Shown: positions 1-7,400, counted from the first letter of the stretch. The stretch: 35,072 bases of DNA from Azospirillum sp. B4 (GCF_000333275.1 NZ_BACU01000649.1:5690-40761), one strand, 5' to 3'. Notes: a model not told the origin generated them from the letters alone. Numbers and translations: made by a program.

Positions 1-250
1 CCTCTGCCCACTTAGACGAATGATCCCGCCGTCTCCTTATATACGGGGGGCACCCTCGCGCATGCGGGCGCGGGCGCATCCCATTAAGGCCGGCGGTGGC
101 CGAAGCCCCAAGCTTATAGCGAAGCCGGCGGGCCAGGGCTAGGCGCTTGGAATGCAAGGCCCGGCGGGCGCCCTGGCATGGCGCCCATGCCGGCACCAGG
201 CCCCGCCGGCGTGGGCGCGCCAGAAAAATGAAACATCCAAAAGAAGAGTG
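1..250. other. Left-edge intergenic DNA without a recognisable gene
   Basis: I find no convincing coding frame here. On the minus strand, TATATA (50-45 region) is followed at once by AAGGAGACGGCGG, the same string that precedes the start codon of the GFA gene at 8511. This suggests a promoter or ribosome-binding region for a gene reading leftwards out of the window, but no ATG follows within the visible bases. From about 229 the sequence becomes part of the tRNA-Leu duplication. Confidence 0.3.
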
Positions 251-279
251 TTGACAGCCCCCATCCATAATCGTACTTA
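251..279 (+). promoter_or_regulatory. Sigma-70-type promoter of tRNA-Leu copy 1
   Basis: TTGACA (251-256), a 17-bp spacer and TACTTA (274-279) stand just upstream of the tRNA at 293. The second tRNA copy has the same arrangement, 337 bp further on, with TAATTA as its -10. Conservation in both copies supports the call. Confidence 0.7.
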
Positions 280-292
280 AGCGGCCCGCGCT

Positions 293-379
293 GCCCAGGT
301 GGCGGAATTGGTAGACGCGCAGGTTTCAGGTACCTGTGGCAGAAATGTCGTGGAAGTTCGAGTCTTCTCCTGGGCACCA
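293..379 (+). tRNA. tRNA-Leu (anticodon CAG), copy 1
   Basis: The cloverleaf can be read directly. The acceptor stem is GCCCAGG (293-299) paired with CCTGGGC (369-375), followed by discriminator A376 and an encoded CCA (377-379). The anticodon stem CAGGT/ACCTG encloses loop TTCAGGT, giving anticodon CAG for codon CUG. The long variable arm typical of class II tRNA-Leu has a GAAA tetraloop (342-345). The T arm carries TTCGAGT. CUG is expected to be a heavily used leucine codon in a genome this GC-rich. Copy 2 differs only at one base, position 344. Confidence 0.96.
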
Positions 380-401
380 ATTACAGCGCGGGTTCAACGC
401 A

Positions 402-434
402 GGGCCGCCGAGTTCCAAACGGAACCGGCGGCCC
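402..434 (+). terminator. Hairpin downstream of tRNA-Leu copy 1
   Basis: The arms 402-416 and 421-434 pair over 14 bp with a single bulged A (411) and loop AAAC (417-420). A short T run (GTTTCT) follows at about 440. The equivalent hairpin after copy 2 has different loop-proximal bases but still pairs, which argues that the structure is used, probably for termination or 3' processing. Confidence 0.55.
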
Positions 435-587
435 GCGGCGTTTCTGGGGTCCGCTTATCCATCGGGCGCCACCTTTCCCCATCCGATTACATCACCGTTC
501 CCGACAGCGGCGGCAAGGCACCGACAGGCCGTCGCGCGCCCTTTCCACCCCGCTTCCGGAAAAATGAAAAGGCCGCGCAGAAGGGTG

Positions 588-616
588 TTGACAGCCCCCA
601 TCCATAATCGTAATTA
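588..616 (+). promoter_or_regulatory. Sigma-70-type promoter of tRNA-Leu copy 2
   Basis: TTGACA (588-593), a 17-bp spacer and TAATTA (611-616) are the duplicate of the promoter at 251-279. The spacer is identical and the -10 is slightly closer to consensus. Confidence 0.7.
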
Positions 617-629
617 GGCGGCCCGCGCT

Positions 630-716
630 GCCCAGGTGGCGGAATTGGTAGACGCGCAGGTTTCAGGTACCTGTGGCAGAGATGTCGTGGAAGTTCGAGT
701 CTTCTCCTGGGCACCA
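630..716 (+). tRNA. tRNA-Leu (anticodon CAG), copy 2
   Basis: Same cloverleaf as the copy at 293: acceptor GCCCAGG/CCTGGGC, anticodon CAG, long variable arm, CCA encoded at 714-716. The only difference is G at 681 in place of A, which changes the variable-arm tetraloop from GAAA to GAGA. Both are GNRA loops, so both copies should fold and be charged alike. RNase D, an enzyme family that trims tRNA 3' ends, is encoded immediately downstream. Confidence 0.96.
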
Positions 717-740
717 ATTCAGCGCGGGTTTAAGGTCGCA

Positions 741-775
741 GGGCCGCCGATGTTCCACTGGAACGCCGGCGGCCC
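741..775 (+). terminator. Hairpin downstream of tRNA-Leu copy 2
   Basis: The arms 741-756 and 760-775 pair almost fully around loop ACT, with a small internal loop at 750-751/765-766. GTTTCT follows. It occupies the same place as the hairpin at 402-434 but with altered inner bases that still pair. Confidence 0.55.
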
Positions 776-862
776 GCGGCGTTTCTGGGGTCCGCTTATC
801 CGGCGCCGCCCCGGCTTCGCCCTTCCCGTTTCGCCAGCCCCTCCAGCATGAAGGACGGTTTG

Positions 863-1474
863 ATGCCCATCGATCTCTATGACGGCGATTTGCCCGACGG
901 CCTGGACCTGGGCCCCGTTGTGGCCATCGATACCGAAACCATGGGGCTGAACCCGCACCGCGACCGGCTGTGCCTGATCCAGCTGTCGTCCGGCGACGGC
1001 CGCTGCCACCTGGTGCAGGTGCGCCAGGGCCAGTACGACGCGCCCAACCTGAAGCGCCTGCTGACCAACCCCGCCCAGCTGAAGCTGTTCCACTTCGCGC
1101 GATTCGACATCGCCGTGCTGAACAAGTACCTGGGCGTGGTGACGGCACCCGTCTACTGCACCAAGATCGCCTCCAAGCTGGTGCGCACCTACACCGACCG
1201 CCACGGCCTGAAGGACCTGTGCCGCGATCTGCTGGGCGTGGACCTGTCCAAGCAGCAGCAGTCTTCCGATTGGGGGGCGGAGGAGCTGACGGCCGAGCAG
1301 CTGAAGTACGCCGCCTCCGACGTGCTGTACCTGCATGAGATCAAGGCCAAGTTCGACGCGGTGCTGGCGCGCGAGGGTCGGACCGAGCTGGCCGACGCCT
1401 GCTTCCGCTTCCTGCCGCACCGCGCGCTGCTGGACCTGGAAGGCTGGGACGAGCCCGACATTTTCGCCCACTGA
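863..1474 (+). CDS. rnd: Ribonuclease D-like 3'-5' exonuclease, short form
   Basis: A DEDDy-family 3'-5' exoribonuclease of about 203 residues, expected to trim tRNA and other RNA 3' ends in the cytoplasm. The three exonuclease motifs are visible: DTET near residue 23 (Asp and Glu metal ligands), HFARFD near residue 84 (Asp), and YAASD near residue 148 (Tyr and Asp of Exo III). The protein stops after the exonuclease domain, so it lacks the HRDC domains of E. coli RNase D (about 375 residues); short forms of this kind occur in alphaproteobacteria. The ATG at 863 is preferred because AAGGACGG (851-858) sits 4-6 bases upstream; an in-frame ATG at 848 is the alternative. It follows two tRNA-Leu genes and is ended by two hairpins (1505-1556). 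Confidence 0.88.
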   Translation: MPIDLYDGDLPDGLDLGPVVAIDTETMGLNPHRDRLCLIQLSSGDGRCHLVQVRQGQYDAPNLKRLLTNPAQLKLFHFARFDIAVLNKYLGVVTAPVYCTKIASKLVRTYTDRHGLKDLCRDLLGVDLSKQQQSSDWGAEELTAEQLKYAASDVLYLHEIKAKFDAVLAREGRTELADACFRFLPHRALLDLEGWDEPDIFAH

Positions 1475-1504
1475 GGCCAGACCGCCCACGGCGGCTGGCG
1501 GGAG

Positions 1505-1556
1505 AGACCCACCCGCATGGGTGGGTCTAGCACCATCCCCCTGGAAAAGGGGATGG
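1505..1556 (+). terminator. Two consecutive hairpins after the RNase D gene
   Basis: The first is a perfect 10-bp stem (1505-1514 with 1519-1528) around loop GCAT. The second is a perfect 8-bp stem (1533-1540 with 1549-1556) around an 8-base loop. Neither has a clear T tract, so factor-independent termination is likely but not certain. The first hairpin resembles the leuC leader hairpin near 10121-10140. Confidence 0.5.
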
Positions 1557-1567
1557 CGCATGACGAT

Positions 1568-1596
1568 TTGACCGTGGAATCCTGGCTCAGTTAGAT
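1568..1596 (+). promoter_or_regulatory. Candidate sigma-70-type promoter for the lptC-lptA-lptB-rpoN genes
   Basis: TTGACC (1568-1573), a 17-bp spacer and TTAGAT (1591-1596) would start transcription near 1603. That is about 26 bases before the preferred lptC start and just after the hairpins that close the upstream gene. The call is a pattern match only. Confidence 0.5.
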
Positions 1597-1628
1597 TGGG
1601 CCCAAACCGGTGGTGGTGCCCGCCGGAC

Positions 1629-2474
1629 ATGTCCGCGCCACAATTGGCGGCCAAACCCCGTGGAACCATGACCCTGCCCCCCCCTTCAGAAGACCCCGGC
1701 GCCGACAACGGCGACGCGGGCGGGATTCGGCAGCCGGCAGGCCCGGCCAATTCCGCCGCCAACCCTGCCCCCAACGCCAACCCGGGCGCCGCAGCCGCAA
1801 GCCGCCCGAACGAACAGCGCGGCCGCGCCAGCGCTCGGCACACGCGGCGTGTCAATCAGGCCAAGGTGGTGCTGCCCACCCTCGCCGGCCTGACCATCGC
1901 CGCCATCGCCCTGTGGCCCCTGATCAAGGAAACCACCAATCCGCGCCCGGCCGATCCCGGCACCGGCCAGTTGGAGATGCTGGACGCGCATTTCCTGGGC
2001 ACGGACAAGACCGATCGGCCCGTGGAAGTGCGTGCCGACCGCGCCATGCAGGAAAGCGGCCAGGACAACCTGATCGATCTTGTTTCGCCGGAGGCGGAGA
2101 TCACGCTAAAGAGTGGGCAGTGGGTGACCCTGAACGGGGACACCGGGCGGTACGACAAGCAGTCTGGCCACCTGACGCTGGAGGGGAGGGTCACTCTGTT
2201 TCACGACCATGGCTATGAGTTCACGACCGACAAGGCGGAAGTGGACACCAGCAAGAATATCGCCTGGGGCAACGCGCGCGTGGCCGGCCAGGGGCCGTTC
2301 GGCGACATCGACGCCGGCGGCTTCCGCATGACGGACAAGGGCAGCACCATCGTCTTCACCGGCAAGGCCCGCCTGCGCCTGGTGCAGAAGGAGCGCAACA
2401 CCGACAGCCATGCGCCCGCCGTCCCCGGACTGTTCCCCACGCCCCCCCAGCGGACCGGAGGCAAGCAACCGTGA
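1629..2474 (+). CDS. lptC: LPS export ABC transporter periplasmic protein LptC
   Basis: LptC is a bitopic inner-membrane protein that receives LPS from LptB2FG and passes it to LptA. About 281 residues. The N-terminal 70 or so residues are rich in Pro, Ala and Asn and look disordered. One membrane segment follows (VVLPTLAGLTIAAIALWPLI, near residues 78-97). The rest is an OstA-like beta domain, with strands such as LIDLVSPEAEITLKSGQWVTL and the GNARVAGQGPFGDIDAGGF type ending seen in LptC. The start is uncertain: ATG 1629 suits the promoter at 1568-1596, ATG 1668 would remove 13 residues, and a TTG at 1596 overlaps the -10. The protein is longer than E. coli LptC (191 residues) because of the N-terminal extension. 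The stop overlaps the GTG of lptA. Confidence 0.85.
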   Translation: MSAPQLAAKPRGTMTLPPPSEDPGADNGDAGGIRQPAGPANSAANPAPNANPGAAAASRPNEQRGRASARHTRRVNQAKVVLPTLAGLTIAAIALWPLIKETTNPRPADPGTGQLEMLDAHFLGTDKTDRPVEVRADRAMQESGQDNLIDLVSPEAEITLKSGQWVTLNGDTGRYDKQSGHLTLEGRVTLFHDHGYEFTTDKAEVDTSKNIAWGNARVAGQGPFGDIDAGGFRMTDKGSTIVFTGKARLRLVQKERNTDSHAPAVPGLFPTPPQRTGGKQP

Positions 2475-3487
2475 GTATCCGGTTCATGAAGACGGTCCCG
2501 GCGATGCCGCTCCTGGTGGTCGGCACCCTGACGGTGGCGGCCACGGCCTTGTTCGCCCTGGCGCCGGTGTCGCGCGCCGAGGAGGCCGCCGCCGCGGCCA
2601 CCACCCTCGACAAACCGGCCAAGGCGGCCACCAAGGCCAAGAAGGCGCCACCGGCGCCCAACCCAGCCGTGGCGGGTGAGCCGGGCCTGATCCCCTTCAC
2701 GCCCACCGAGGTGACGGCCGCCCCACCGGGCGCCATCGACATCACCTCCGACGAGACCATGGAATGGCACGATGACCAGTTGGCCGCCGTGGCGCGCGGT
2801 CATGTCGTGGTGGTGCGCGGGGAGGACACCCTCCATTGCGACACGTTGGTGGTCTATTACCGCAAGACCAAGGACGGCTCGACCGAGATGTACCGCATGG
2901 CCGCCGATGGCCAGGTGGTCATGACCTCGCCCAGTCAGCAAGCCTACGGCGACCACGGCGTTTATGACGTGGACCAGGACGTGACCGTGCTGACCGGCGA
3001 CCATTTGCACATGGTCACCCGCAGCGACACGGTCTATGCCCGCGACACCATGGAATACTGGCGCCAGCAGCAACTGCTGGTGGCGCGCGGCAACGCCGTG
3101 GCGATCAACGACAAGGGCGACCGCATCCGCGCCGACGTGCTGGTGGGCATCATGGAAGAGAACGCCGCCAAGCAGCTGGAAATGACGCGCATGGATGCCA
3201 AGGGCAACGTGCTGATCGTCACGCCCAAAGATATCGCGCGCGGGAGCGAAGGCACCTATAACGTGAAGACGCGCATCGCCATCCTGACCGGCGATGTGAA
3301 GCTGACCCAGGGTCAGAACCAGGTGAACGGCCACCGGGCCGAAGTCAACAACGCCACGGGGGTCAGCCGCATGCTGCCCGACGAGAACGTCAAGGGCGGG
3401 CGCGTGCACAGCGTGCTGATGCCCAAGAAGTCCGACCAGCCGGCGGCCCCGGCGCCCACGACCCCCGGTGGCGGAGCGAAGCCATGA
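2471..3487 (+). CDS. lptA: LPS transport periplasmic protein LptA (OstA family), long form with internal duplication
   Basis: LptA forms the periplasmic beta-jellyroll bridge that carries LPS from LptC to LptD. A signal peptide (hydrophobic [19 protein letters not shown], then VSRA-EE) directs export. A Lys/Ala/Pro-rich linker comes next. Two similar OstA units then follow, near residues 87-177 and 190-280; they share the patterns (D/E)TMEW or [14 protein letters not shown] or VARGNAVA, and AILTGD or TVLTGD. At 338 residues it is nearly twice E. coli LptA (185), which the duplication explains. The GTG start at 2471 is chosen because GGAGG (2457-2461) lies 9 bases upstream; it overlaps the lptC stop by 4 bases. 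The stop overlaps lptB by ATGA. Confidence 0.88.
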   Translation: MSIRFMKTVPAMPLLVVGTLTVAATALFALAPVSRAEEAAAAATTLDKPAKAATKAKKAPPAPNPAVAGEPGLIPFTPTEVTAAPPGAIDITSDETMEWHDDQLAAVARGHVVVVRGEDTLHCDTLVVYYRKTKDGSTEMYRMAADGQVVMTSPSQQAYGDHGVYDVDQDVTVLTGDHLHMVTRSDTVYARDTMEYWRQQQLLVARGNAVAINDKGDRIRADVLVGIMEENAAKQLEMTRMDAKGNVLIVTPKDIARGSEGTYNVKTRIAILTGDVKLTQGQNQVNGHRAEVNNATGVSRMLPDENVKGGRVHSVLMPKKSDQPAAPAPTTPGGGAKP

Positions 3488-4302
3488 CCAAGACCGCCGA
3501 ATCCGCGAAGGCCCCGGCCACCGCCGCCCCCCCCAAGGACACGAAGGCCGGTGGACCGCGCCTGGTGTCCGACAACCCCAACAGCGGCCTGACGGCCACC
3601 AAGCTGGGCAAGAGCTACAAGGGCCGCCCCGTGCTGCGCGACGTCAGCGTCAGCGTTCGCCGGGGCGAGGTTGTGGGCCTGCTGGGCCCCAACGGCGCCG
3701 GCAAGACCACCAGCTTCTACATCATGACCGGGCTGATCATGCCCGACTACGGCACCATCACCCTGGATGGGCTGGAGGTCACCGACCTGCCCATGTACCG
3801 CCGCGCGCGGCTGGGCATCGGCTACCTGCCCCAGGAAGCCTCGATCTTCCGCGGCCTGACGGTGGAGAACAACATCCGCGCCGTGCTGGAGGTGGTGGAA
3901 CCCGACCGCGACAAGCGGGAGGCCACGCTGGACGAGCTGCTGGCCGAATTCTCCATCACCCATCTGCGCCGCACCTCCGCCCTGGCCCTGTCGGGCGGTG
4001 AGCGCCGCCGCGTCGAGATCGCCCGCGCGCTGGCCTCGCAGCCCAACTTCATCCTGCTGGACGAGCCTTTCGCCGGCATCGACCCGATCGCCGTCAACGA
4101 CATCCGTGAGCTGGTCAGCCACCTGCGCGAGCGCGGCATCGGCGTGCTGATCACCGACCACAACGTCCGCGAAACCCTGGACATCGTTGATCGCGCATAC
4201 ATTCTTCACGACGGTATGGTATTGATGGAGGGTGAACCGTCGGAGATCGTGGCCCACAAGGACGTGCGCCGCGTGTACCTCGGGGAACGGTTCAGTCTCT
4301 GA
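3484..4302 (+). CDS. lptB: LPS export ABC transporter ATP-binding protein LptB
   Basis: Cytoplasmic ATPase that powers LPS extraction as an LptB2FG complex; lptF and lptG are not in this window. All ABC motifs are present: Walker [10 protein letters not shown] (residues 68-76), Q-loop Gln117, signature LSGGE (169-173), Walker B FILLDEP (189-195) and switch His226. The LptB-typical strings [18 protein letters not shown] and [20 protein letters not shown] are recognisable. The N terminus has about 35 extra residues rich in Lys, Ala and Pro compared with E. coli LptB (241 residues). ATG 3484 overlaps the lptA stop by 4 bases, so translational coupling is likely. rpoN follows after 62 bases. Confidence 0.95.
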   Translation: MTKTAESAKAPATAAPPKDTKAGGPRLVSDNPNSGLTATKLGKSYKGRPVLRDVSVSVRRGEVVGLLGPNGAGKTTSFYIMTGLIMPDYGTITLDGLEVTDLPMYRRARLGIGYLPQEASIFRGLTVENNIRAVLEVVEPDRDKREATLDELLAEFSITHLRRTSALALSGGERRRVEIARALASQPNFILLDEPFAGIDPIAVNDIRELVSHLRERGIGVLITDHNVRETLDIVDRAYILHDGMVLMEGEPSEIVAHKDVRRVYLGERFSL

Positions 4303-4313
4303 GCTAAGTATAA

Positions 4314-4326
4314 GCGCATAATGCGC
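4314..4326. repeat. Short palindrome between lptB and rpoN
   Basis: GCGCAT-A-ATGCGC forms a perfect 6-bp inverted repeat about 40 bases before rpoN. It could be an operator half-site pair or chance; no terminator-like T tract follows. Confidence 0.3.
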
Positions 4327-4364
4327 GATTCCATTTCGGGCCACTGTTCTTATTCGGGCGGGTG

Positions 4365-5900
4365 ATGGCGCTTCAACAACGCCTTGATCTTCGGCAGACC
4401 CAGGCGCTGGTGATGACTCCCCAGCTGCAACAGGCCATCAAGCTGTTGCAGTTGTCGAACCTGGAGTTGGCCGACTACGTCGACCGCGAGATGGAGCAGA
4501 ATCCGCTCCTGGAACGCGATGATGGCGAGCGGAACCGTGATCCCGCCCCCGACGGGGTGGATCGCGAGGATCCGGTCGCGCGCGCCGATGACCTGCCCGT
4601 GCGGGACACCGCCGACCTCACTTCATCCGACCGGCTGGGACCGTCCAGCGACGCGCCGCTGGACACGGACTATGAGAACGTCTGGACCAATTCCAGCGCC
4701 GTGGACATGGCCGCCGACGGGGTGGGCGAAGGCGGCGAGGCCTTCGGCAACTGGTCCGGCCGCGGCGGCAGCTTCGAGGATGACGAGAGCTCGTTCGAGC
4801 AGACGCTATCCGGCGCCGTCTCCCTGCGCGACCACCTGACCGAACAGATCACCATGGACATCGCGGATGCCCGCGACCGCATGGTGGCCTTCGCGCTGAT
4901 GGATTACCTGGACGAAGCGGGCTACTTCATCGGCGACTGCGGCCTGATCGGCGACCAGCTGGGTTGTACGGAAGCCGAGATCATTTCGATTCTGGAACGG
5001 CTTCAGCGCCTGGATCCGGTGGGCATTTTCGCCCGATCGCTGAAGGAGTGCCTGGCCTTGCAACTGCGGGAGCTGGACCGGCTGGACCCCTGCATGCGGG
5101 CCCTGCTGGACAACCTGCCCCTGCTTGCCGCCCGCAACGTCCCTGCCCTGCTGAAGGCCTGCCAGGTCGATGCCGAGGACCTGGCCGACATGGTCGGCGA
5201 GATCAAGGCGCTGAATCCCAAGCCCGCCCTGGCCTTCGACCACGAGCCGGTGCAGACCGTGGTGCCGGACATCGTCATGCGCGCCCAGCCGGGCGGCGGT
5301 TGGCTGGTGGAGCTGAACAGCGACACCCTTCCCCGCGTGCTGGTCAACCAGCGCTACTACGCCCGCATCCAGGGAGCCGCCCGCAACAAGCAGGACAAGG
5401 AGTATCTGACCGAACAGTTTCAGTCGGCCAGCTGGTTGGTGAAGTCACTGCACCAACGCGCCAACACCATCCTGAAGGTGGCGACGGAGATCGTGCGCCA
5501 GCAGGATGCCTTCTTCCTGCACGGTTTGCAGTTCCTGCGCCCCCTTATCCTTCGGGATATAGCGGAAGCGATCGGCATGCACGAATCCACCGTCAGCCGC
5601 GTCACCACCAACAAGTTCATGGCCACGCCGCGCGGGCTGTTCGAACTGAAATACTTTTTCACATCAGCCATTTCCGGGGCGGACGGCCAGGCCTCGCACT
5701 CCGCCGAGGCGGTGCGTTACCGCATCAAGGTGCTGATCGACGCCGAGAAGCCGGATGAGATCCTTTCGGATGACCGCCTGGTCGAGATCCTTCGGGATGA
5801 GGGGATCGACATTGCGCGGCGGACGGTCGCCAAGTATCGTGAAGCCATGAAGATCCCTTCCTCAGTCCAGCGTCGCCGGGAGAAGGCCCTTGGGATCTGA
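4365..5900 (+). CDS. rpoN: RNA polymerase sigma-54 factor RpoN
   Basis: Sigma-54 directs RNA polymerase to -24/-12 promoters opened by AAA+ activators, classically for nitrogen metabolism and motility. Region I is clear at the N terminus (LDLRQTQALVMTPQLQQAIK, then LLQLSNLEL). An acidic, low-complexity region II runs through about residues 50-150. The core-binding and DNA-binding regions follow, including the helix-turn-helix segment IAEAIGMHESTVSRVTTNK. The diagnostic RpoN box ARRTVAKYRE lies near the C terminus (about 487-496). The length, 511 residues, is normal. ATG 4365 gives the usual MALQQRLDLRQ start; a GTG sits directly before it. The order lptB-rpoN-hpf-ptsN is widely conserved in proteobacteria. 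Confidence 0.97.
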   Translation: MALQQRLDLRQTQALVMTPQLQQAIKLLQLSNLELADYVDREMEQNPLLERDDGERNRDPAPDGVDREDPVARADDLPVRDTADLTSSDRLGPSSDAPLDTDYENVWTNSSAVDMAADGVGEGGEAFGNWSGRGGSFEDDESSFEQTLSGAVSLRDHLTEQITMDIADARDRMVAFALMDYLDEAGYFIGDCGLIGDQLGCTEAEIISILERLQRLDPVGIFARSLKECLALQLRELDRLDPCMRALLDNLPLLAARNVPALLKACQVDAEDLADMVGEIKALNPKPALAFDHEPVQTVVPDIVMRAQPGGGWLVELNSDTLPRVLVNQRYYARIQGAARNKQDKEYLTEQFQSASWLVKSLHQRANTILKVATEIVRQQDAFFLHGLQFLRPLILRDIAEAIGMHESTVSRVTTNKFMATPRGLFELKYFFTSAISGADGQASHSAEAVRYRIKVLIDAEKPDEILSDDRLVEILRDEGIDIARRTVAKYREAMKIPSSVQRRREKALGI

Positions 5901-6037
5901 ACCATGCGCCCGATGGATGGCGTATGACGGCTGGCCTTACCAGCAGCAAGAGGCCGGCCGCGGGCTATTGTAAAGGCCGACGGCAAGGCACACGCCGCCG
6001 CCACTCCTGGCTTCCAACCAAGCGAGACGGACAGGCC

Positions 6038-6673
6038 ATGCATATAATCGTCAAAGGCAAGCAGCTAGACGTTGGCGAGTCCCTGCGCACCCATGTCGAG
6101 ACGACACTGACCGGGTTGGTGGAGAAATATTTCAGCAGCCCCCTGGAAGCGACCGTCGTGCTGTCGCGCGAGGCGCATCTGTACAAGGCCGATATTCAGG
6201 CCCACGTGGGGCGCGGCATTCTTCTGCAAGCCTATGCCGAAGCCACGGAACCCTACCCCGCCTTCGATGAGGCGGCGGAGCGTGTGGCCAAGCGCCTACG
6301 GCGCTACAAGCGACGCCTGCGCGACCATCACCAGCGCGTGCATGGCGAGGCGGAAGCCGCCGTGCCGGCCCGCAAATACATCATCAACGCCGACGCGCAT
6401 GACGACGAGGCCGATGAAGGCGGTCATGCGCACGGCGGGCACCAGGTGAACGGCAATGGCGCCGACCACCACCCCATGATCATCGCCGAGATGCAGACCA
6501 ACATCGACATGCTGACGGTCAGCGAGGCGGTGATGCGCATGGACCTGGCGGAGCTGCCCGCCCTGCTGTTCCGCAACCGCGCGCACGGCCACCTGAACAT
6601 GGTCTACCGCCGGCCGGACGGCAATGTCGGCTGGGTCGACCCCTCCGACGGCAAATCCACGGCCGCCCACTGA
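6038..6673 (+). CDS. hpf: Ribosome hibernation promoting factor, long form
   Basis: Long HPF dimerises ribosomes into inactive 100S particles in starved cells. The N-terminal RaiA/YfiA-like domain (residues 1-105) starts MHIIVKGKQLDVGESLRTHV and includes the basic helix RVAKRLRRYKRRLRDHH. An Asp/His/Gly-rich linker with many histidines follows (about 118-147). The C-terminal dimerisation domain begins near TVSEAVMRMDLAELPALLFRN and ends HLNMVYRRPDGNVGWVDP. 211 residues is normal for the long form. ATG 6038 matches the conserved beginning; the open frame extends upstream to 5924 but that part looks non-coding. It lies 137 bp after rpoN and 171 bp before ptsN. Confidence 0.93.
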   Translation: MHIIVKGKQLDVGESLRTHVETTLTGLVEKYFSSPLEATVVLSREAHLYKADIQAHVGRGILLQAYAEATEPYPAFDEAAERVAKRLRRYKRRLRDHHQRVHGEAEAAVPARKYIINADAHDDEADEGGHAHGGHQVNGNGADHHPMIIAEMQTNIDMLTVSEAVMRMDLAELPALLFRNRAHGHLNMVYRRPDGNVGWVDPSDGKSTAAH

Positions 6674-6709
6674 CAAGGGTGCCCCCCCCAGGCGATCCAG
6701 CCCTCCGGG

Positions 6710-6742
6710 CCCCGCCCCTGGCCCATTGACCTGGGGGCGGGG
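6710..6742 (+). terminator. GC-rich hairpin after hpf
   Basis: CCCCGCCCC (6710-6718) pairs with GGGGCGGGG (6734-6742), a perfect 9-bp stem, 37 bases after the hpf stop. There is no T tract directly after it, so it is terminator-like rather than a classic intrinsic terminator. Confidence 0.45.
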
Positions 6743-6769
6743 ATGGCCGAAGGTTGGAAACGGGGGTTT

Positions 6770-6800
6770 GGACGGAAAAGTTTGATAAACTTTTCCGTCC
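6770..6800. promoter_or_regulatory. Perfect 14-bp-arm palindrome upstream of ptsN
   Basis: The arm GGACGGAAAAGTTT (6770-6783) is an exact inverted copy of 6787-6800, separated by GAT. It is followed by TATAAAACTT, whose TATAAA (6801-6806) would serve as a -10 box. The ptsN start is 45 bases downstream. It could be an operator, a dimer-binding site, a 5' mRNA hairpin, or part of the hpf terminator (the descending arm includes TTTT). Confidence 0.6.
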
Positions 6801-6844
6801 TATAAAACTTCAAGCGATATGTCGGGTTAGCGAGTGTGGTGGCA

Positions 6845-7330
6845 ATGCCGTCCCAGTTTGTTGTGACGCCAATGATCGAGCTTCTGAAGCCGGACGGCAT
6901 TGTCGCCAACCTCAAAGCATCTTCAAAAAAGCAGGTCCTGCAGGAACTGGCCAAGCGGGCGGCCGAACTGACCGGCCAGCATGAGCGGGCCATCTTCGAC
7001 GTCCTGCTGGAGCGCGAGCGCCTGGGCACCACCGGCGTGGGCCGGGGCATCGCCATTCCGCACGGCAAGCTGCCCACGCTGTCCAAGGTCAGCGCCCTGT
7101 TCGCCCGCCTGGAACGGCCGGTGGATTTCGATTCCATCGACGAACAGCCGGTGGACCTGATCTGCCTGCTGCTGGCGCCGGAATCGGCGGGGGCCGATCA
7201 TCTGAAGGCCCTGGCCCTGGTATCACGCATGCTGCGCAACCCGCTGTTTTGCGAGAAGCTGCGCGGCGCCGACACCGCCGACGCGATCTATGCCCTGCTT
7301 ACCCATACCGAAGCCAGTAACGCGGCTTAG
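6845..7330 (+). CDS. ptsN: PTS IIA-like nitrogen regulatory protein PtsN (EIIA-Ntr)
   Basis: Cytoplasmic phosphoacceptor of the nitrogen PTS (PtsP to NPr to PtsN), which regulates partners such as potassium transport and stress pathways in other bacteria. The phosphorylated histidine is visible in GIAIPHGKL (His73 counted from ATG 6845). The family core KKQVLQELAKRAAELTG, then LLERERLGTTGVG, is typical. Length about 161 residues. Possible starts are two GTGs at 6836/6839, ATG 6845 and ATG 6872; none has a strong ribosome-binding site, and homologues usually begin close to the IELLKPDGIVANL stretch, so 6872 is possible. It follows rpoN and hpf; ptsP is at 17533-19911. Confidence 0.94.
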   Translation: MPSQFVVTPMIELLKPDGIVANLKASSKKQVLQELAKRAAELTGQHERAIFDVLLERERLGTTGVGRGIAIPHGKLPTLSKVSALFARLERPVDFDSIDEQPVDLICLLLAPESAGADHLKALALVSRMLRNPLFCEKLRGADTADAIYALLTHTEASNAA

Positions 7331-7338
7331 TTCGTTTT

Positions 7339-7400
7339 CCTCAGGCGCCGGGCGGGAGTTTGTTTATTTCAACGCCGGGCGCCCGCGGTCACGGGCTACA
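7339..7400 (+). repeat. Degenerate copy (D) of a dispersed intergenic structured element
   Basis: It begins CCTCAGGCGCCGGGCG like copies A and B, lacks the first hairpin and the middle of the element, and ends with the RGTC-loop hairpin: GCCCG (7381-7385) pairs with CGGGC (7391-7395) around CGGTCA-type loop bases. Copy D keeps the CGGTC loop sequence but uses different stem bases from copies A, B and C. The rest of the ptsN-Nudix gap (7401-7497) shows a possible -10 TATAGT at 7463-7468 and nothing else. Confidence 0.5.

Larger units (their letters stand above)
229..802. repeat. 337-bp tandem duplication containing tRNA-Leu, promoter and 3' hairpin
   Basis: Segments about 229-466 and 566-802 are homologous at a constant offset of 337 bp through the promoter and tRNA. 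Identity is nearly complete from the -35 box to the end of the tRNA, lower in the hairpin, and high again in the following GCGGCGTTTCTGGGGTCCGC stretch. The DNA between the homologous parts (about 467-565) is unique, GC-rich and shows no gene. Confidence 0.85.

Noticed and set aside
293..716. tRNA-Leu genes as an integration site for a mobile element.
   Set aside because: No integrase, no displaced tRNA 3' end and no foreign-looking cargo; the second copy is complete with promoter.
299..851. Short open frames running through both tRNA-Leu genes.
   Set aside because: They read the tRNA sequence itself and owe their similarity to the duplication.
5930..5950. TGGCCTTACCAGCAGC upstream of hpf as a possible sigma-54 promoter.
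   Set aside because: Spacing of GG and GC is off by two and the bases around them do not match.
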